Shown: piece after piece, positions 1 to 7,075 of the stretch
Position numbering within the stretch: position 1 is the stretch's first letter
Layout of the letters: the number at the start of each line of letters is the position of its first letter
DNA from: Nodosilinea sp. E11
Lineage (GTDB): Bacteria > Cyanobacteriota > Cyanobacteriia > Phormidesmidales > Phormidesmidaceae
Reading direction: 5' to 3'
Assembly: GCF_032813545.1 (NCBI RefSeq)
Contig: NZ_CP136514.1
Coordinates: 1 to 64,000, forward strand
Length of the DNA stretch: 64,000 nucleotides
The notes under the pieces: model-generated
The model's input: only the letters and a program-made list of their open reading frames with translations
Database searches by the model: none
What the model was told of the DNA's origin: nothing
Position numbers and translations under genes: made by a program

Positions 1-180
1 ACCCGCACACTATCCTCGAACCCAGCGATCGCACTGGCTCACTCACCACGATCGCACCCTCTCCAGCAGCAGAACCCTACCAATGGCTCTGCACAACGTT
101 GCGGGGGCCATGACTCAAGCGATCGCACCCATCGCAGCCCACTATGACGACGATGGGTGCGATCGCAGCAAGGCACAACA
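1..180 (+). repeat. Degenerate copy of the orfA-orfB junction block
   Basis: This stretch matches about 4665-4875, the block between orfA and the orfB remnant in the second repeat unit. Shared runs include CGATCGCACCCTCTCCAGCA and the CAGCAGAACCCTACC segment, then the 'GCGATCGCAGCCCACTATGAC' like region near 140. Neither reading frame is intact. It lies on the tniQ side of the transposon, so orfAB-derived sequence flanks the tns operon on both sides. It is either an older insertion remnant or the continuation of a unit truncated by the window edge. Confidence 0.6.
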
Positions 181-307
181 GAGCGATCGCACCAACTCCC
201 CCTGAAGGCTGCCAGGTACGCGCAGTAGACCCTTTGGTAGCCAGTCTGGCATGAGGGATACGGCATCACTCCTATCATGATGAGCGACAAAATTCTTTAG
301 GCCATCA

Positions 308-628
308 ATGACCAGAACCACGGCTGAGCCTAGCGATGTAATTGATCAAATGGTGGCGCTCCGGATTCAGTTAGCTCAACTCGAAACCCAAATTGAAGCT
401 CTAAAACCAGCTTTCTTTGACGCCTGCGCGACTCAAGCAGCATCCCAACTCCAGCGCGAGTCAGCGGTCATCTTTCGTCGGCTCACGCCGGGCCAATGGA
501 ACTACCCGAGCGACATTACCGAACAGGAACAACGCTTGAAGCAGCTGAAGCAGCGGTTCCAACAAACCCACGAGCCAGTAGCTGGACGCGAAGTTAGCTG
601 GTCAATTAAGTTGACACCTCAACCCTAG
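308..628 (+). CDS. Hypothetical coiled-coil protein inside the transposon
   Basis: A 106-residue protein I do not recognise. It is mostly Gln/Glu/Leu-rich helix. Residues about 12-35 (VALRIQLAQLETQIEAL) and 70-88 (TEQEQRLKQLKQRFQQ) have heptad-like spacing, which suggests two coiled-coil helices. No signal peptide, membrane segment or catalytic motif is visible. It converges on tniQ with only 20 bp between the stops. Its place downstream of tniQ inside the transposon makes it a cargo gene or an accessory factor of the element. No role can be assigned from sequence. Confidence 0.55.
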   Translation: MTRTTAEPSDVIDQMVALRIQLAQLETQIEALKPAFFDACATQAASQLQRESAVIFRRLTPGQWNYPSDITEQEQRLKQLKQRFQQTHEPVAGREVSWSIKLTPQP

Positions 629-648
629 AGCGGGTACGTGGCAGTTCG

Positions 649-1194
649 CTAAAACCGCATCTGCGCGAACGGGAGTTGGCAATGAGCACACTGGCCGCTG
701 ACCCAATGGCTCGGCAGTGGAAACGCATGATGACAGCGGGGACATTGAGCTAATAGGGATGCCCTTCCAGGACGGCTGCGCCGCCGCTGATGGATTTCGC
801 AATCGGGTTGGGCACTCAATTGCCAGGTGAGTCTGTGCCAGGGGGCTTCGGCGTAACAGTCAGGACACAACCGCGTGGGCCAATGCAATCGGGTGTCGGA
901 GGGTGACCACATCCCATGGAGGCGGGCGATCGCAACACCGCTCATCTGGGAGAGCTGCTGAAGAGAACCGGGGGTCGGTCGCCGCTGGCGAGAGGGGCTT
1001 TCCCAATAGGAGACGACATAGGATCGCTGTCCCAGCATGGCCGATAACTGGGCACTACTGAGGCGATTGGCTCGACGAAATCGCCCCAAAAAGTGACCAA
1101 AGCTCTCGTCAGCATGAGGCTCGACCTGGAACAGCCAAGGGGTAACGGAGGCTGGTGCTGCTGCTGGTGCTGGTGAAGACGGGTCTCCGGCCAT
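649..1194 (-). CDS. tniQ: TniQ transposition target-selection protein
   Basis: About 181 residues, close to the short TniQ of type V-K CASTs (about 170) and much shorter than TniQ/TnsD of Tn5053 or Tn7. The N-terminus has the family signature with a PHADESFGHFLGRFRRAN segment (ES.. ..L.R..RAN). The C-terminal half has zinc-finger cysteines: LCPDC, then D-C-x2-H, CPRC and CAHC. In V-K elements TniQ joins the Cas12k-RNA complex to the TnsC filament at the target. The chosen ATG overlaps the tnsC stop (TAATG), implying translational coupling. A start seven codons upstream is also possible. Confidence 0.88.
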   Translation of the reverse strand: MAGDPSSPAPAAAPASVTPWLFQVEPHADESFGHFLGRFRRANRLSSAQLSAMLGQRSYVVSYWESPSRQRRPTPGSLQQLSQMSGVAIARLHGMWSPSDTRLHWPTRLCPDCYAEAPWHRLTWQLSAQPDCEIHQRRRSRPGRASLLAQCPRCHHAFPLPSHWVSGQCAHCQLPFAQMRF

Positions 1195-2021
1195 TACTTG
1201 ATCGCCAGTGAACATTCTTTGACCACTTGTCGCAGTAAGGGCAACTCAATGCGTGGCTGACCGCGTTGCAAGGCCCGAATGGCGGCTTCACAGAGGATTT
1301 GATTCAGGACGCCAATATAGCCTCGGCTGGCCTGGAGCAGCAGGCTCTGGGCTTTCGGGTTGGCCAGGTTGGAGGGTTTGGGTAATTGCAGCACATGCTC
1401 TTCCCAGAGGGCGGTCATCTCCTGAAGTTCTTCACTGCTGAGTCGAGAAAAGCGATAGGCCGATAGAAATCGATAGAGGACTTGTTCATCACGTTGAATG
1501 ACGGCGTTGAGCCGATCGGTGCCCACTAGCACGACGGCAATCTCTAAGAGGTCGGATATGTCTCTAATTTCAGACATCGCTTGAGCGGTTACCCGTTGGG
1601 CTTCGTCGAAGATGATCATCTCAACCTGGCAACTCCGGAGCACGTGGTAGACCCGCTCCCGGAGTTCAGGGATGCGCCCTCGCGTGGCTTGATACTGAAG
1701 GCTTTCTAGCAGGCCGACCAACAGGTTGCTCACGGAGAGGTTCTCACGACAGTGCCAGTACATCACTGGTATCAGGGGGGCTTCACCGGGTCGCTGGGTC
1801 ACTTTGGATTTGAGGTGGTAGGTATCACAGCTCACGGTCTTGCCGGTACGCGATTCCCCGATGACTCGGCAGGATTGTCTGGCTAAGCGTTTACCGTCTA
1901 GCCAGGTATGAAATTCCAACATCTGGGGCAGTTCCAGGACGCGACGACGGCCCAGGTCTCGAATTCGCTCATTCACGTCGGCGATCGCAGGATTGGGGTC
2001 GGCAGCAGGGGAGGGAGACAT
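1194..2021 (-). CDS. tnsC: TnsC/TniB AAA+ ATPase of transposition
   Basis: 275 residues, matching V-K CAST TnsC (about 276). The Walker A motif GESRTGKT is at residues 55-62 and Walker B MIIFDEAQ at about 135-142; a sensor-like VVLVGTD follows near 165. The family forms ATP-dependent filaments on target DNA that recruit TnsB and pass on the signal from TniQ. It sits 42 bp downstream of tnsB on the same strand and overlaps tniQ by its stop codon, so the three genes form one operon. No inactivating change is visible. Confidence 0.92.
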   Translation of the reverse strand: MSPSPAADPNPAIADVNERIRDLGRRRVLELPQMLEFHTWLDGKRLARQSCRVIGESRTGKTVSCDTYHLKSKVTQRPGEAPLIPVMYWHCRENLSVSNLLVGLLESLQYQATRGRIPELRERVYHVLRSCQVEMIIFDEAQRVTAQAMSEIRDISDLLEIAVVLVGTDRLNAVIQRDEQVLYRFLSAYRFSRLSSEELQEMTALWEEHVLQLPKPSNLANPKAQSLLLQASRGYIGVLNQILCEAAIRALQRGQPRIELPLLRQVVKECSLAIK

Positions 2022-2063
2022 GGGATAGGAGGCTCCGGAAGGGGGGGTTGATGTTGAGGGCGC

Positions 2064-3725
2064 TTAAAGGCCGTGCGATTGACGCAGTTGCTCGTAGTCG
2101 TAGACGCGTATGGCGGGTAGGGGCTTAGGGGCCGGGGACGATTCAGGCTCGCTTGCTTCGTCGGACGGTAGGTCTTCGTGGTTGGCGGGCAGCGGGGGCG
2201 CTGACAGCAGCTCGTCAATGAATTGCACGCGAGATTGAATCTCGCTGAGGATGGACTGATTGGTAATCTCGGTGCGAGCTTCGCGCAAACGACGACTGAT
2301 GGCTTTGGCTTCGGCTAGCGAGAGGCGTTCTGTTTCGAGGTTTTGGGCGTGGGCACGGGCTAAAAAGACGTCGGTCGTACCCTGGGGTTGGTACACCAGG
2401 ACGGTGGTGATGTCTCGGGGGTCATAGCGGAGGACGACGTCGGCTCCGGCATGGCCTGATAGGTATTCGCCGCGATAAATCAGGTTGGCAAAGCGCAGGT
2501 ACCCGCCCTGGTAAATGCGGCGGCGCTGTTGGCGCATCAGCAGTAAGTCCAGTTCTCGTTCGTCTGGGGGTTTCCCTTGGGCCATCTGTCCGGCGCGCCA
2601 CCGCTCTATCCGACTGTGTTGGCGATCGCGGGCGTCCGGTTGCTGGTTGTAGTTATCCACGATGTAGCGGATGAGCAGGCCCTCTAGTTGCTCTAGGCTC
2701 AGGCAGGCGTCTGCGTTGATCGACGCTAGATGGGGCTTGGCGTTGGCGGTGGTATAGCCCGGTAGGGTGGAGAAGAATTCACGGTTGAGGGTGCCGAAGG
2801 GCCGTTCGACGATGCCGCCTTCGGCGGGACGGCGACGCAGGCACAGCACGATGCCTAATCGGCTGGCGACTTGATCGATGTGGGCTGAGGTGAAGTCGGA
2901 ACCGGCGTCGGTGTACAGGTACTTCGGGACGCCGTAGCTCTCCCACAGGGCTTCGGGTTCGTAGCCCCGTTGATACTGTTTCGGCAGGATCGCGTGGCGC
3001 AGGGCTAAGCCGGTGACGGCGGCACTGGGGGGTTCCAGGCCCAGGTGTATCCCCATGATGCATCGCGAGTAGGTGTCGATGACGGTGGTCAAGGTCGGTC
3101 GACCCAAAACGTCGCCTTGGCTATCGACGACCACAATATCGGCTGGTGTGTGGTCGCATTGCCATACCTGGTTGCTGTATTCAACGGCGATCTCAATCCC
3201 TGATTTTGCGGTCAGCGTCAGGGTATCTCCCTGCCAGCCGATGGAGCGTTGCTTCTGCTTTTGCTCGGCTTGCCTAATCTCACCCGACAGGATGCGGTAT
3301 ACCGTGCGACGGCTCGGATAATTGGGGCTACCGATGGCGGCGGCGTGGCTGGCGACTTGTTTGGCGATTTGGGCACGGCTCGTTTTACGGGTGCCTCGGT
3401 TCCCGTTGCGGTAGCGCTCAAGGATGAATTCCCGCCAGCTATCGTCCACTCTCACATTGCCTTCGTCGAAGCGTACTTGGCGCTTCAAGCCCTCAATGCC
3501 CCGTTCGCGATAGTGACGCACTAACCGCTTCAGATTGCGCACGCTCAAGCTCAGAGTGGCGGCTGCCGCAGCCTCCACCTCTCGGTACGTGGATTGACCG
3601 CGATAGCGTTCTAGGCCTTGAATGACCTCCAGGCGGCGGCGTTCGTCTAAGGACAGTGTCTCTAGGTGCGGCAATGTCACCGGTTCACTTTTTTCACCTT
3701 TCTCACGTGCCACGATATTTGTCAT
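2064..3725 (-). CDS. tnsB: TnsB/TniA DDE transposase
   Basis: Mu-like rve-fold transposase that cuts the element ends and joins them to target DNA. From the chosen ATG it has 553 residues, close to V-K TnsB. An N-terminal HTH region (about 30-165, with TYREVEAAAAATLSLSVRNL) precedes the catalytic core. The DDE triad is visible: Asp191 in VWQCDH, Asp273 in LYTDAGSDF and Glu307 in GGIVERPFGTLN. I chose the start encoding MTNIVARE because its codons coincide with an end repeat (GTGCCACGATATTTGTCAT at 3707-3725), so TnsB probably binds its own translation start. An upstream in-frame ATG at 3779 would add 18 residues. The C-terminal tail is rich in Pro, Ser and Glu, as in TnsB tails that contact TnsC. 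Confidence 0.93.
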   Translation of the reverse strand: MTNIVAREKGEKSEPVTLPHLETLSLDERRRLEVIQGLERYRGQSTYREVEAAAAATLSLSVRNLKRLVRHYRERGIEGLKRQVRFDEGNVRVDDSWREFILERYRNGNRGTRKTSRAQIAKQVASHAAAIGSPNYPSRRTVYRILSGEIRQAEQKQKQRSIGWQGDTLTLTAKSGIEIAVEYSNQVWQCDHTPADIVVVDSQGDVLGRPTLTTVIDTYSRCIMGIHLGLEPPSAAVTGLALRHAILPKQYQRGYEPEALWESYGVPKYLYTDAGSDFTSAHIDQVASRLGIVLCLRRRPAEGGIVERPFGTLNREFFSTLPGYTTANAKPHLASINADACLSLEQLEGLLIRYIVDNYNQQPDARDRQHSRIERWRAGQMAQGKPPDERELDLLLMRQQRRRIYQGGYLRFANLIYRGEYLSGHAGADVVLRYDPRDITTVLVYQPQGTTDVFLARAHAQNLETERLSLAEAKAISRRLREARTEITNQSILSEIQSRVQFIDELLSAPPLPANHEDLPSDEASEPESSPAPKPLPAIRVYDYEQLRQSHGL

Positions 3726-4032
3726 TCTCTGCACTTTTAATTCTGCTACTCTAAACCCTCTCAAAGCATTGCAGCACAACCGTTTTACCGTTCTTTACCA
3801 GCACCTTTTTTGTGCCACGATATTTGTCATCAAATTCGTGCCACAATATTTGTCATCAAATCCCCAAACCCTTATAGGACAAGCACTCCAGGCGCAATCG
3901 CAACCTCGAACAGCGGCCCCGATCACGGCGCTGAATCAGCCCCAAAATCGCTGGAAGCCCCAGCAGGCAACTGTTCTAGCCGCCATGACAATTATCGTGG
4001 CACAACGATGACAAATATCGTGGCACGCGACA
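3707..4032. repeat. Transposon end with five 19-bp TnsB-type repeats
   Basis: Consensus GTGCCACGATATTTGTCAT. Copies on the plus strand are at 3707-3725, 3812-3830 and 3838-3856; copies on the minus strand are at 3985-4003 and 4008-4026. The outer pair plus GCGACA forms the terminus at 4032. Two close sites at the tip with additional internal sites is the layout of V-K and Tn7-type ends, where TnsB binds such repeats. The innermost site covers the tnsB start codon. Which side of the element this is cannot be settled without the other terminus; being next to tnsB it corresponds to the left end of described V-K elements. Confidence 0.82.
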
Positions 4033-4494
4033 AATTCCAAAAAACTCTAGACTGCACCCTCTATACCCCTATAAACCATTCTTATATCTTTATTTCTTAT
4101 ATTTCTGTACCTTTTGCCGTGATCCCCATTATGCGATCGCAACCCTCTTAAACCCCCAAAGTCCCTATGGATAAAGGCTTTTGGCCCTTTCAACCCCTGC
4201 GCCGATCCCCAGTGATCCCCGACTCCTATAAAATATTCCTATCCTTTATGCTATTTCTATACCTGTATTCAATATATAAAACCTCATATTCTATGGCGAC
4301 ATAAGGAATCTGTATCAATCAATTTCTACGAGATTCCAATGCTTTCAGCCCCTAAGACGTGCGATCGCACCCCTGCATCATCGCTTACAACTTCTAGACT
4401 GCAACGTAACTCGCTAAACTTTATCCTGACTACTATTCTGTATTTATTGCAGTCTTGTCGTCGTGTGTAGTCAGCCAAACAGGAGCAACACTCC
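4033..4494 (+). promoter_or_regulatory. Flank of the transposon and upstream region of orfA copy 1
   Basis: No gene is seen in this AT-rich 462-bp stretch. The motif CTAGACTGCA occurs twice, near 4047 (18 bp outside the transposon tip) and near 4395. An inverted pair ACTGCAAC (4398-4405) and ATTGCAGT (4446-4453) lies 42 bp before the orfA start, matching the pair at 6083-6137 in both spacing and distance to the gene. This looks like an operator or promoter element. A GTAGTCAGCCAAA block common to both copies precedes the start codon. Confidence 0.5.
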
Positions 4495-4635
4495 ATGACC
4501 ATCGCCACCCCCAAACCCGATGTAAAGCGGCTCCTCACCCTAGGGTTAGACCCCAGGGACGTGCAATACCTCAGCAACCACCAGCAGCCCCTCCAACCCC
4601 CTGCTGAAGCCTTCTACAGCTTCTCTATCAAATAG
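4495..4635 (+). CDS. orfA, copy 1 (46-residue conserved small protein)
   Basis: The start is preceded by AGGAG at 11 nt. The protein shares most of its first 40 residues with the copy at 6179, including LGLDPRDVQYLS and QQPLQPPAE, and then ends early at TAG, where the other copy runs on for about 20 more residues. No domain is recognised. It is Pro/Gln-rich and soluble in character. The partner gene orfB downstream is broken in this unit (4880-5120). The close copy and the conserved upstream region argue that it is a real gene, possibly decaying here. Confidence 0.5.
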   Translation: MTIATPKPDVKRLLTLGLDPRDVQYLSNHQQPLQPPAEAFYSFSIK

Positions 4636-4879
4636 CTCGAACCGCCAGTCCTCAGCGCAGGGAGGTACCCCCACACCATCCTTGAGCGCAGCGATCGCAC
4701 GCCACGATCGCACCCTCTCCAGCAGCAGAACCCTACCCATGGCCCTGCACAGCGTTACGGGGGCCACCACTCAAGAGATTGGCGATCGCGCTGGCATGGG
4801 TCTACTACACCGATGCTCTGGCTGTTCGTCGTCACAGTGGGCGATCGCAGCCCACTATGACAACGATGAATGCAATCGC

Positions 4880-5120
4880 CCGCTAGCATCCTTGTCTCTG
4901 CCACCCGCAACACCTGGCAGGCCTTGGGCATAACGATCGCGCCATCGACTTCTACCGCACTCTCTGAATCATGCTCCAGAGCACGGGCTGACTGGCTTTC
5001 CCCCCCTGCTTATAGGGTGTCCAGGCAGGGCGGGCCGCACGACGCTACGACACCGAATGTGACGCTGAGGCAGCAGCCACTGGCTCTAAGAATCGATCGC
5101 GTCATCTACCCCGTCAATGT
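4880..5120 (+). pseudogene. orfB remnant, copy 1
   Basis: Aligned by eye with the intact orfB at 6376-6927, this stretch retains the codons for the segments before, within and after the membrane helix, for example CTGACTGGCTTTCC and GGCAGCCACTGGCTCTA. It has internal stops (TGA after the CACTCTC segment) and frame changes. The region after about 5120 no longer matches. It is a decayed paralog that followed orfA copy 1. Confidence 0.6.
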
Positions 5121-5272
5121 CGTCGCAACCTATGCGCCTAAGGCTACATCCCAAGTCTCTGCCAACAACCATCCCTCTGCCGAAACTATCTATCGTCGTC
5201 GCGATCTTCGGTAACGACAAGGAAGCGCGACGGGATGAGGATGGGCGATCGCCGCTTCAATTTCCTTTTTTT

Positions 5273-5400
5273 CGTCGTTCTCATGTGCCACGATATTTGG
5301 CCGTTGACCACCGTTGCCCCTGGTTTCAGGCAAAGCCTTGAAACCCTTATCTCACAAGGGTTTCGGCCACGTCTAATCGCCTCTATCTCGTGCCACAATA
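5273..5400 (-). pseudogene. Third, most decayed transposon end with tnsB 5' fragment
   Basis: GTGCCACGATATTTG at 5285-5299 matches the innermost end repeat. Read on the minus strand, the adjoining bases give NIVAHENDEKKE, against NIVAREKGEKSE in tnsB, so this is the first part of a tnsB gene whose ATG is lost. A second partial repeat, GTGCCACAATA, is at 5390-5400, and 19 bp further on begins ACTGCAAT (5420-5427), the upstream element of an orfA copy. The minus-strand terminal repeats are missing. It has the same orientation as the other two ends. Confidence 0.6.
5340..5364. other. Perfect 9-bp stem-loop inside the decayed end
   Basis: GAAACCCTT and AAGGGTTTC are separated by the 7-nt loop ATCTCAC. 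No run of T follows on either strand, so a rho-independent terminator is not well supported. The CAAACCC-type bases recall the sequence after the third repeat in the other ends, so it may be a rearranged piece of the terminus. Confidence 0.4.
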
Positions 5401-5419
5401 AATATGCAAAGACCTATAG

Positions 5420-5600
5420 ACTGCAATGGATTTAGCTATAAATAACCCTAGCTGCTATTGAATACTGGTTTAAGTCAGGATGTTGATGTTATGGAGTAGA
5501 ATGCCTCCTCGCCCTAGGGCTAGCTCCCAGGGACATGCAATCCCTCAGCAGCCCCTCCAACCCCCTGCTGTAACCTTTCACCATGTCTCGCCCGCCACCT
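5420..5600 (+). pseudogene. orfA remnant, copy 3
   Basis: ACTGCAAT at 5420-5427 followed by GGATTTAGCTATAAA matches the region upstream of orfA at 6083. The coding part near 5510-5570 retains the bases for LALGL, the CCCAGGGACATGCAAT segment and CAGCCCCTCCAACCCCCTGC, but it has lost a frame and has a stop (TAA) soon after. The right half of the upstream inverted repeat is degraded. Beyond about 5600 it continues with the CTCCTTGAGCGC block also found near 4680. Confidence 0.55.
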
Positions 5601-5672
5601 GCCCCCAGCGCAGAGAGGGTATCCACACGCTCTCCTTGAGCGCGGCGATCGCATTAGATCACCTTTTCCAGT

Positions 5673-5756
5673 GAAGGACAAAGACTCTCGCTCTAGTGGC
5701 GGCAGAGCCAGGGGTTCACGTTTTTCGCCAGTCTCACGTGCCACGATATTTGTCAT
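5673..5756 (-). pseudogene. tnsB 5' fragment, second decayed element
   Basis: From ATG at 5756 the minus strand encodes MTNIVARETGEKREPLALPP, nearly identical to the tnsB N-terminus MTNIVAREKGEKSEPVTLPH; similarity stops after about 28 codons. The upstream 18 codons also match those before tnsB. The rest of the gene is gone and is replaced by orfA-derived sequence, so a deletion removed the body of a second element of the same family. Confidence 0.78.
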
Positions 5757-6063
5757 TCTCTGCAATTTTAATTCGAGTTCTCTAAAGGCTCTCAAATCAC
5801 CGCAGCACAACCGTTTTGCCGATCTTACTAGCCTCTTTCACGTGCCACATTATTTGTCATCAATTTTGTGCCACGTTATTTGTCATCAAATCCCCAAACC
5901 CCTGCGGGACAAGCATTACGGACGCGATCGCAACCTTGAACGTCGGCTCATCATCATGTCGCTGGCTCAGACCCAAGATCGATAGATGTCCCAGCAGGCA
6001 ACCGTTCTAGCACCCATGACAATTATCGTGGCACAACGATGACATTTATCGTGGCACGCGACA
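5738..6063. repeat. Second transposon end, near-copy of 3707-4032
   Basis: The five repeats are retained in the same order and orientation: 5738-5756, 5842-5860 and 5868-5886 on plus; 6016-6034 and 6039-6057 on minus, followed by GCGACA to 6063. The spacer, including CCCCAAACCCCTGCGGGACA and CAGCAGGCAACCGTTCTAG, matches the first end with scattered substitutions. Its length is 326 bp in both copies. It marks a second insertion in the same orientation, 2.03 kb from the first tip. Confidence 0.82.
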
Positions 6064-6082
6064 GATTTACTAAGACCCACAA

Positions 6083-6137
6083 ACTGCAATAGATTTAGCT
6101 ATAAACAATTTGACTGCTATTGCATATTTATTGCAGT
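6083..6137 (+). promoter_or_regulatory. Inverted-repeat operator upstream of intact orfA
   Basis: ACTGCAAT (6083-6090) and ATTGCAGT (6130-6137) are exact inverted halves with starts 47 bp apart; the first copy has 48 bp. Both end exactly 42 bp before the orfA ATG. An extra GCTATTGCATA lies just before the right half. Such a conserved widely spaced pair suggests regulator binding with looping, or control of the promoter between the halves. The regulator is unknown; the Xre-type protein at 7533 is the nearest candidate. Confidence 0.5.
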
Positions 6138-6178
6138 TAAGATATTATGTAGTAGTCAGCCAAATGGGGAAACACCCC

Positions 6179-6379
6179 ATGACCACTGCCATCGCCACCC
6201 CCCAACCCGAGATCAAACGGCACCTCGCCCTAGGGCTAGACCCCAGAGATGTGCAATACCTCAGCCGCTACCAGCAGCCCCTCCAACCCCCTGCTGAATC
6301 CGTCCACGGCTTCTCCCCAACGCTTGCCCTCAGCGCTATGAGGGCACCCCACCCCTCACGTTCAGGCAATCCCCCATGA
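6179..6379 (+). CDS. orfA, intact copy (66-residue conserved small protein)
   Basis: A small soluble protein with no recognised domain. The core LALGLDPRDVQYLS...QQPLQPPAES is kept in copy 1 and partly in copy 3. Its stop overlaps the orfB start (ATGA at 6376-6379), so the pair is translationally coupled. The ATG is preceded by GGGGAAACACCCC, a small hairpin that could mask or set the ribosome site. An upstream in-frame start at 6110 is less likely because it would place coding sequence across the conserved inverted repeat. Function unknown. The coupled small partner of a membrane protein could be a regulator or antitoxin, but nothing in the sequence proves this. Confidence 0.65.
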   Translation: MTTAIATPQPEIKRHLALGLDPRDVQYLSRYQQPLQPPAESVHGFSPTLALSAMRAPHPSRSGNPP

Positions 6380-6927
6380 ACCCTACTCAAGCTCTCGTTT
6401 CCCCCCTGCTGGCCCCCTACGCGATCGCCCCTTCCATCCTGGCCAACGCCTCCCGACACACCTGGCAAGTACTGCGAAGCGATCGCGCCCTCGACGTCTA
6501 CCACACTCTCTCAATCCTGCTCCAGATCGCTGGTTGGCTGGCTTTCCTCGCCTGCCTCTATACCCTCCAAGCAGGCAAGGCCGCTCGTCGCTTCTACGAG
6601 GCCCAATGGGCCACCGAAGCCTACGCACTGGCTCTACGCATTGACAATGCGATCGACCCCCTCGATGGCGGCGCTGCCCTGCCCCAGGCCGATGTCAATT
6701 CCGCTGCTACCCTGCTTGACCTCCCCTCCACTAGCAGCACCACCATCCACCCCGACCAGGTGCAGGCCATCCTCAACAGCACCGGCACCGCTACCAACAA
6801 ACTCCGCGCTCTCGCCAACCTCGTCAACCTCCAATGGCGGCACTCTAGAGGTCACAAAAAACACATGCGTAACGGCGACATCCGCTCAGCCCTAGCATCC
6901 GTCCTCCCCGCTGACCTTCTCGCATAA
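6376..6927 (+). CDS. orfB, single-pass membrane protein of unknown family
   Basis: 183 residues. One clear membrane helix is at about 45-66 (LSILLQIAGWLAFLACLYTL), preceded by a short N-terminal domain and followed by a helix rich in Arg/Ala (KAARRFYEAQWATEAYALAL). A low-complexity Ser/Thr linker comes next, then a conserved C-terminal region (QVQAILNSTG, LRALANL, QWRHSRGHKKHMRNGDIRSAL). The same C-terminus is found in the broken copy at 45766-46205. I do not recognise the family. Repeated pairing with orfA, and the ATGA overlap, indicate that the two act together. Confidence 0.65.
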   Translation: MNPTQALVSPLLAPYAIAPSILANASRHTWQVLRSDRALDVYHTLSILLQIAGWLAFLACLYTLQAGKAARRFYEAQWATEAYALALRIDNAIDPLDGGAALPQADVNSAATLLDLPSTSSTTIHPDQVQAILNSTGTATNKLRALANLVNLQWRHSRGHKKHMRNGDIRSALASVLPADLLA

Positions 6928-7075
6928 CTCTCCTAGCCGTCTCGCCCTGGGGGTAGGGCAATACACACCCCAAAGGCGATTGCGATCGCATCCCCCTCGA
7001 CTCGCTACAGCACCTTGCGATCGCAGCCTCCCCAACCGCTACAGAGACAGCAGATACCCCTATCACCGAAACACC

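Larger units (their letters stand above)
1..4032 (-). mobile_element. Tn7/Tn5053-like transposon (type V-K CAST-like core), partial
   Basis: The visible part holds tnsB, tnsC and tniQ in the order and sizes of type V-K CRISPR-associated transposons, plus a repeat-bearing terminus ending in GCGACA at 4032 (TGTCGC read inward). The element must continue left of base 1, because neither the opposite terminus nor a target-site duplication is visible. No Cas12k, tracrRNA or CRISPR repeat was recognised in the window; in known V-K elements these lie beyond tniQ, which here is off the left edge. A Cas-less Tn5053-type element is the alternative. Confidence 0.75.

Noticed and set aside
3073..3321. Plus-strand frames within tnsB and similar long antisense frames in the receptor and polysaccharide genes
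   Set aside because: They are shadows of strongly supported genes on the other strand or frame, with no motif of their own.
5340..5364. Rho-independent terminator
   Set aside because: The stem is good, but there is no T-run on either strand.
4033..6063. The 2-kb block between the two transposon tips as a self-contained small transposon
   Set aside because: The two tips face the same way, not inward, and each keeps part of tnsB on its left, so they are successive insertion ends rather than the two ends of one element.
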